A DNA stretch of 64,000 nucleotides from Streptomyces kurssanovii (lineage in GTDB: Bacteria; Actinomycetota; Actinomycetes; Streptomycetales; Streptomycetaceae), in assembly GCF_014649695.1 (NCBI RefSeq), contig NZ_BMTN01000005.1:186001-250000 (forward strand). The letters are read 5' to 3'. The position numbers and the translations under genes are program-made. Positions 59,555-64,000 of this stretch are shown piece by piece. The first letter of the stretch is position 1. Each line of letters opens with the position of its first letter. Under the pieces are notes generated by a model. The model was not told the origin of the DNA. It ran no database searches and saw only the letters and a program-made list of their open reading frames with translations.

Positions 59555-60522
59555 TTCACGGACTCCTGGGCCGTCCGACCCACCAGGGAGGGGTTGCGCG
59601 TGGACATGAACCAGTCGACGGTGTGCCGCAGCCCATCCTCGATCGTCACCTGGGGGAACCAGCCGAGCTCATGCTGCGCCCGCGTGATCACGGGACGCCG
59701 CCGGGCAGGGTCGTCCACGGGCAGCGGACGGAACTCCAGTCCCGATGACGACCCGGTCGTCTCCCGCACCAGTTCCGCGAGTTCCCGTACCGTCCGCTCG
59801 CTGGGATTGCCCAGGTTGAAGGGCCCGGTGAGATCCGAGTCGATCATGGCGACGATGCCCCGGACCAGGTCGTCCACGTAGCAGAAACTCCGTGTCTGAC
59901 TTCCGTCCCCGTAAATGGTGAGCAGTTCGCCGTCCAGAGCCTGCCTGATGAAGGTGGACACCACCCGGCCGTCGTGGGGGCGCATTCTCGGTCCGTACGT
60001 GTTGAAGATCCGCACTATGCCGACGTTCGCGGCCAGGCTGCGCCGGTACGCCATGGACAGTGCTTCGGCGAACCGCTTGGCCTCGTCGTACACACTGCGT
60101 GGCCCCACCGGATTGACATTCCCCCAATAGTCCTCCTGTTGGGGGTGGACCACCGGGTCGCCGTACACCTCACTGGTCGAGGCGAGGACGAAACGTGCCC
60201 GGTGGCTGACCGCCAGCCGCAAAGCGTTTTCCGTTCCCCTGCTCCCTACGGCCAGTGTCTCCAGGGGGCGGCGGTGGTAGTCGGGGGGCGAGGCGGGGCT
60301 GGCGAGATGCGCTACGGCATCCACCGGGCCCGGAACGTCGAAGGGGGCGGAGACGTCGGCGCGGACGAACGTGAAAGCGGGGTGTTCGGCCAGATGCGCC
60401 GTGTTCTCCGGTTCGCCGGTCGAGAAGTCGTCCACGCACAGGACGCGGTCTCCTCTGCACAGCAGGGCGTCGCACAGGTGCGACCCTAGAAAGCCGCCCC
60501 CACCAGTGACGAGTACATGCAT
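59548..60522 (-). CDS. UDP-glucuronate decarboxylase-like extended SDR (UDP-xylose synthase type)
   Basis: 324 residues from ATG 60522 (GGAGGA upstream). NAD motif VTGGGGFLGSHLCDAL, then DDFSTG, HLASPASPPDYHRRPLETLA, the ASTSEVYGDP with YDEAKR (catalytic Tyr-x3-Lys), and YGPRMRPHDGRVVSTFI are typical of UXS enzymes that convert UDP-glucuronate to UDP-xylose. The UDP-glucose dehydrogenase gene just upstream would provide the substrate. Its 3' end overlaps the beta-helix start by seven bases. Confidence 0.8.
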   Translation of the reverse strand: MHVLVTGGGGFLGSHLCDALLCRGDRVLCVDDFSTGEPENTAHLAEHPAFTFVRADVSAPFDVPGPVDAVAHLASPASPPDYHRRPLETLAVGSRGTENALRLAVSHRARFVLASTSEVYGDPVVHPQQEDYWGNVNPVGPRSVYDEAKRFAEALSMAYRRSLAANVGIVRIFNTYGPRMRPHDGRVVSTFIRQALDGELLTIYGDGSQTRSFCYVDDLVRGIVAMIDSDLTGPFNLGNPSERTVRELAELVRETTGSSSGLEFRPLPVDDPARRRPVITRAQHELGWFPQVTIEDGLRHTVDWFMSTRNPSLVGRTAQESVKC

Positions 60523-60544
60523 GATTCCTCCACAGTTCGTGTGT

Positions 60545-61873
60545 TCAGGCGGCGTACGCGCCGTTGATCCGGGGACGGCCGAGTGCGCTCAGCGTCCAGC
60601 CCGCCGACTGCCAGGAGGCGGCGTCCAGGGTGTCCCGCGCGTCGAGGATCTGCCGGCTGCGCACCAGGGGGCCGAGCTCGGCGGGAGAGATCTCCCGGTA
60701 CTCGGGCCACGCCGTCAGGTGCAGGACGAGATCCGCGTCTTCGCAGGCCTTGGACACTTCGAGGGTGTACTGCAGTCCGGGGAACCTGTGCCGGGCGTTG
60801 TCGATGGCTTCCGGGTCGTGCATCCGGACCTCGGCGCCCTCGCGTCGGATCGCCGAAGCGACGTCCAGGGCGGGCGAGTCCCGCACGTCGTCGCTCTCGG
60901 GTTTGAAGGCCGCCCCGAGGCCCGCGATGCGCCGGCCGGCGAAGGAGCCGCCCACCAGTTGCCGTGCGAGGTCGACCGTGCGGCGCCGTTGCCGCGAATT
61001 GATCTCGTCGACCTGGTGGAGGAAGGCGATCGCCTCGCCGGCCCCCAGTTCTTCGGCGCGCGCCGCGAAGGCACGGATGTCCTTGGGGAAGCAACTGCCA
61101 CCGAAGCCCAGGCCGGGTTGCAGGAACCGGTGGCCGATGCGCGAGTCCTCGCCGACGGCATCCGCCAGCGTCACCACGTCGGCGCCTGCGGCGTCGCACA
61201 CCTCCGCCATGGCGTTGATGAACGAGATCTTGGTGGCGAGGAAGGCGTTCGACGCCACCTTGACGAGTTCGGCGGTGGCGGGGTCGGTGCTGAAGAAGGG
61301 GACCCCGCTGATCAGCATGGGCTCGTAGATCTCGCGCAGGACCGCCTCGGCGTGCCGTGACTCGACGCCCACGACGATCCGTTCCGGGCGCCTGGTGTCG
61401 GCCACGGCGAAACCCTCGCGCAGGAACTCGGGGTTCCAGGCAATCTCACTGTGCGGTGCGACGGCCCGCAGACGTGCGCCCAGGCGGGCCGTCGTGCCGA
61501 CAGGCACCGTGGACTTGCCGACGATCAGGCTGCCGGGCTGCAAATGCGGTGCCATGGTGTCGACGACGGCGTCGACATGGCTGACGTCGGCCGCTACACC
61601 GCCGGGCACCTGCGGGGTTCCCACGCACACGAAGTGCAGACGCGCGAACCGGGCGGCCTCGGTTATGGAGGTGGAGAAGCGCAGCCGTCCCGACTTGACG
61701 GTACGGGCGAGGAGTTCGTTCAGGCCGCACTCGTAGATCGGCGCCTTCCCCTCGCTCAGGGCCGCGATCCGCTCTTCGTCGATGTCCACGCCGAGGACCT
61801 CGTGACCGATGTCCGCCATGCACGCGGCATGGACCACTCCGACGTATCCGGTTCCTATGACTGTCATCCGCAT
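60545..61873 (-). CDS. ugd: UDP-glucose 6-dehydrogenase
   Basis: 442 residues from ATG 61873 (AAGGAG six bases upstream; a longer frame reaches back to 61996 but has no such site). GTGYVGVVHAACMADIGHEV starts the NAD domain, TSVPVG-like GKSTVPVGTT follows, AWNPEFLREG, and GLGFGGSCFPKD contains the catalytic Cys. LGAAFKPESDDVRDSPALDV is the C-terminal UDP-binding part. It oxidises UDP-glucose to UDP-glucuronate in two NAD steps and feeds the next gene. Confidence 0.92.
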   Translation of the reverse strand: MRMTVIGTGYVGVVHAACMADIGHEVLGVDIDEERIAALSEGKAPIYECGLNELLARTVKSGRLRFSTSITEAARFARLHFVCVGTPQVPGGVAADVSHVDAVVDTMAPHLQPGSLIVGKSTVPVGTTARLGARLRAVAPHSEIAWNPEFLREGFAVADTRRPERIVVGVESRHAEAVLREIYEPMLISGVPFFSTDPATAELVKVASNAFLATKISFINAMAEVCDAAGADVVTLADAVGEDSRIGHRFLQPGLGFGGSCFPKDIRAFAARAEELGAGEAIAFLHQVDEINSRQRRRTVDLARQLVGGSFAGRRIAGLGAAFKPESDDVRDSPALDVASAIRREGAEVRMHDPEAIDNARHRFPGLQYTLEVSKACEDADLVLHLTAWPEYREISPAELGPLVRSRQILDARDTLDAASWQSAGWTLSALGRPRINGAYAA

Positions 61874-61905
61874 TGTCGTTCTCCTTAACTGAGGGCGCGG
61901 ACGGA

Positions 61906-62934
61906 TCACTCCGCGTAGCCGAGGGGGTTCAGTTGCCGGAACCGCCAAGCGTCCCGGCACATCGCGGCGAGATCGCGGGTGGGGCGCCAGCCCCACTCGT
62001 GTGTGATCACGCGGGGATCGGCGACGAGTTCGCTCACGTCGCCCGGGCGGCGGTCCTCGACGGTGTACGGCATCTGCCTGCCGGAGGCCTCACCGAAGGC
62101 GGCCAGCAGTTCCAGGACCGAAGTGCCCGATCCGACGCCGAGGTTGAACACCCGCATTCCGGGTGCGTCGTCGAGATGCTCCAGCGCCACCCGATGGGCC
62201 TCGGCGACATCCATGACATGGATGTAGTCACGGACCCCGGTGCCGTCCCTGGTGGCGTAGTCGCCGCCGTACACCGTCACGCTCATGCGCTCGCCGTCGG
62301 CGACCTGGGCCAGGCGAGGCATCAGGTTGACGTCACCGCCACGGGGGGACTCGCCGAGCAGGCCGCTGGGATGTGCGCCCACCGGGTTGAAATAGCGCAG
62401 GGACAGCACACGGAACTCCGGACGGAGCCGGCACACGTCGGCGAGTATCTGCTCACACGCCCACTTCGACGCGGCGTACGGATTCGTGGGCCGGGCCGGG
62501 GCGTGCTCGCTCAGCGGTACCTTGTCACCCTCGCCGTAGATGGAGCAGGACGAGGAGAACACCAGCTGGTGGATGCCGTGTTCGTCCATCGCTCGCAGTA
62601 GGGAGGTCGTACCGCCGATATTGGTGTCGTAGTACTCGATCGGCTTCCGCATCGACTCGCCGACGGCCTTCTTCCCGGCGAAGTGCACCACCGCGTCCAC
62701 GGAATGGTGGTCGAACACGTCCGAGAGGGCGTGCCTGTCGCGCAGATCCAGCCGGTAGACGGCGCTCAGATAGCGATCGGCGACCTTCTGCACGCGGGAG
62801 AAGACCTGGGGTGAGCTGTTGGAGTAGTTGTCGACGACCACCAGCGCGTAGCCGTGATCGAGCAGTTCGACACAGGTGTGGCTGCCGATGAAGCCGGCTC
62901 CACCGGTGATCAGGATGGTTGACGGTGCTGGCAC
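61906..62934 (-). CDS. galE: UDP-glucose 4-epimerase
   Basis: 342 residues from GTG 62934 (AAGGAG seven bases upstream). ILITGGAGFIGSHTCVELL, VVVDNYSNSSP, HFAGKKAVGES, SSSCSIYGEGD and YAASKWACEQ (Tyr-x3-Lys), plus YFNPVGAHPSGLLGE and VRDYIHVMDVAEAH are full GalE signatures. It interconverts UDP-glucose and UDP-galactose. In this block it supplies a sugar nucleotide for polymer synthesis. Confidence 0.92.
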   Translation of the reverse strand: MPAPSTILITGGAGFIGSHTCVELLDHGYALVVVDNYSNSSPQVFSRVQKVADRYLSAVYRLDLRDRHALSDVFDHHSVDAVVHFAGKKAVGESMRKPIEYYDTNIGGTTSLLRAMDEHGIHQLVFSSSCSIYGEGDKVPLSEHAPARPTNPYAASKWACEQILADVCRLRPEFRVLSLRYFNPVGAHPSGLLGESPRGGDVNLMPRLAQVADGERMSVTVYGGDYATRDGTGVRDYIHVMDVAEAHRVALEHLDDAPGMRVFNLGVGSGTSVLELLAAFGEASGRQMPYTVEDRRPGDVSELVADPRVITHEWGWRPTRDLAAMCRDAWRFRQLNPLGYAE

Positions 62935-62985
62935 GGGCTTCTCCTTCGCAAGTTCGTGGGGATGGTCGGACGCGGGCACCGGGGC

Positions 62986-64000
62986 TCACCAGCCGAGAAC
63001 AGTGGCCGCGTAGGCGGGGAAGAACGTGATGGCCAGGAGGGGTGGGACGTTTGAGGCGACACCGACGAGCAGCGAGGTCCTCGCTGTGGCCAGGGCGGCA
63101 CGGAAGCTTGTGCCCGCCGCACGGGACGTCTCCCGTACGTGCAGTAGGGGCACGGCCAGGGCGACCACACCGTAGGTCACGGCGCCGACCAGGGAGAGGA
63201 AGACGTAGCCCACCGCGGGACGCGTCAGCTCTCCGAACAGGCTGACACCGGCCAGGGACACCGCCAGGACGGCGAACGGCAGCACCAGGCGGGTCAGCAG
63301 GGGTTCCGGGCCGCTGCGTTGCTTGGGCGTGACCTTGAAGACCACCGGCCGGGGGCGCATCCGCTGGCGCGCCGCTCCCAGGACCCCCCACACGATGTAG
63401 GGCCAGCGGGCGAGGGCGAACAGCCAGACCTCCCAGCTGATGACCGGGGCGGAGGGCGGACGCAGCAGTCCGCACCGCCGCATGAGGAACAGCGCCAGGA
63501 GGACCCAGAGGGGCATGAACAAGAAATGGAGCAGGAAGTCGAAGTAGTTGACGTTCATCCATGGCAGCCCGGTGAGCACCGCGATCGGCGGCAGTGACAT
63601 GCCGGCCAGAACGGTCAGCGCGAGCAGCGGGTAGTAGCCCAGCGCGTAGGCGAAACGCAGACGGCACAGGATGGGCATACGGCCTATGTGGTGCCAGATC
63701 AGGCTGAACAGCATCGTCGTGAGGCTGCGTGACCACTGGTATTCCTGCGTGACCATGTCGGCGAAGGTGAGCGGCCCGTCACCGTGTGCCTCAGCGTCTA
63801 TTGCGAACGCCCCTTGCCATCCTGCGGAGTTGAGAAGCATCGTCGTGGAGAAATCCTCTGCGAGCTCCGGTCCGAGCCCCCCGATGTCGCGCAGCGCGGC
63901 GGTACGGACCGCGTAGTGCGAGCCGATGCACATCGGTGCGAGTCCGTTGCTGTGGCCGAGCTGTACGGCCCCGTGCCAGACGGCCTCCCGGTACAGCCGG
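62986..64000 (-). CDS. GT2-family glycosyltransferase (cellulose synthase-like), 5' end outside window
   Basis: The frame is open through the right edge; reading in, LYREAVWHGAVQLGHSNG leads to CIGSHYAVRTAALRDIGGLG. ELAEDFSTTMLLNSAGW gives the ED motif and VTQEYQWSRS the Q-x2-(R/Q)-W motif of processive GT2 enzymes, after which six to seven membrane helices follow to the C-terminus. This is the C-terminal half of a cellulose/hyaluronan synthase-like enzyme that extrudes a beta-linked polysaccharide. It is the most upstream visible gene of the leftward block with galE and ugd. Confidence 0.82.
   Translation of the reverse strand, partial: RLYREAVWHGAVQLGHSNGLAPMCIGSHYAVRTAALRDIGGLGPELAEDFSTTMLLNSAGWQGAFAIDAEAHGDGPLTFADMVTQEYQWSRSLTTMLFSLIWHHIGRMPILCRLRFAYALGYYPLLALTVLAGMSLPPIAVLTGLPWMNVNYFDFLLHFLFMPLWVLLALFLMRRCGLLRPPSAPVISWEVWLFALARWPYIVWGVLGAARQRMRPRPVVFKVTPKQRSGPEPLLTRLVLPFAVLAVSLAGVSLFGELTRPAVGYVFLSLVGAVTYGVVALAVPLLHVRETSRAAGTSFRAALATARTSLLVGVASNVPPLLAITFFPAYAATVLGW

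Noticed and set aside
1-64000. tRNA, rRNA, CRISPR array, insertion sequence, prophage or integrase
   Set aside because: No cloverleaf, conserved rRNA stretch, regular repeat-spacer array, transposase or phage protein was recognised on either strand.

Overview
The window is high-G+C DNA (roughly 70% G+C or more by eye over most of its length) with densely packed genes, frequent GTG and some TTG starts, and translational coupling through ATGA and GTGA overlaps. Its protein families are typical of Streptomyces or a close actinomycete: DUF5134, DUF2617/DUF4247/DUF350 with a membrane spermidine synthase, SCO2525-type methyltransferase, many SpoIIE-type phosphatases, DUF3068 and AftD-like proteins. 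I see no rRNA, tRNA, CRISPR array, insertion sequence or prophage. It looks like an ordinary chromosomal stretch with several decayed gene remnants.

Layout. 1-15.9 kb is a mixed housekeeping and stress region: an M56 peptidase, PAP2 phosphatase, HAD hydrolase, TetR regulator, a secreted LVIVD protein divergent from a DUF305 lipoprotein, an FprA-like ferredoxin reductase, an ArsR/Old Yellow Enzyme divergent pair, a BNR-repeat protein, a broken maleylpyruvate isomerase gene, ung, a BadF-type sugar kinase, a CbiX-like protein without its usual histidines, and a lactonase behind a DasR-like site. 16-26.8 kb holds a FUSC membrane protein, a DLH-type hydrolase, a FAD monooxygenase, a large sensor phosphatase, AsnC, HAD, PucR plus an unlisted 50-residue gene, and a DUF3068 envelope protein.

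27.0-37.2 kb is a tightly coupled, single-strand eight-gene set for an unknown envelope glycan or glycolipid: GT4, methyltransferase, giant AftD-like arabinofuranosyltransferase, HxxxDG acyltransferase-like protein, second methyltransferase, transporter, Trm112 and FkbM methyltransferase. It is followed by an RsbQ-RsbP-like pair (37.2-39.3 kb), the DUF2617-DUF4247-DUF350-spermidine synthase operon (39.6-42.6 kb), and an AurF-like diiron oxygenase with a ferredoxin-containing reductase, behind two tandem palindromes that look like TetR operators although no TetR gene is adjacent. YjbQ, a flavin monooxygenase and MltG follow.

From about 48.4 kb onward the DNA is less G+C-rich in places. After an EAL-domain remnant come an MFS transporter and a GH15 glucanase-like enzyme. 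On the other strand a co-directional block runs from the right edge back to 52.3 kb: GT2 polymerase-like glycosyltransferase, galE, UDP-glucose dehydrogenase, UDP-glucuronate decarboxylase-like SDR, a parallel beta-helix lipoprotein, then a 1501-residue open frame that joins a membrane GGDEF-EAL protein to a complete PLP-dependent alpha-oxoamine synthase, and finally a SAM methyltransferase. This block is the most unusual content: it puts cyclic-di-GMP turnover, UDP-sugar and polysaccharide synthesis, and a small-molecule enzyme pair side by side, with the second and third possibly in one polypeptide.
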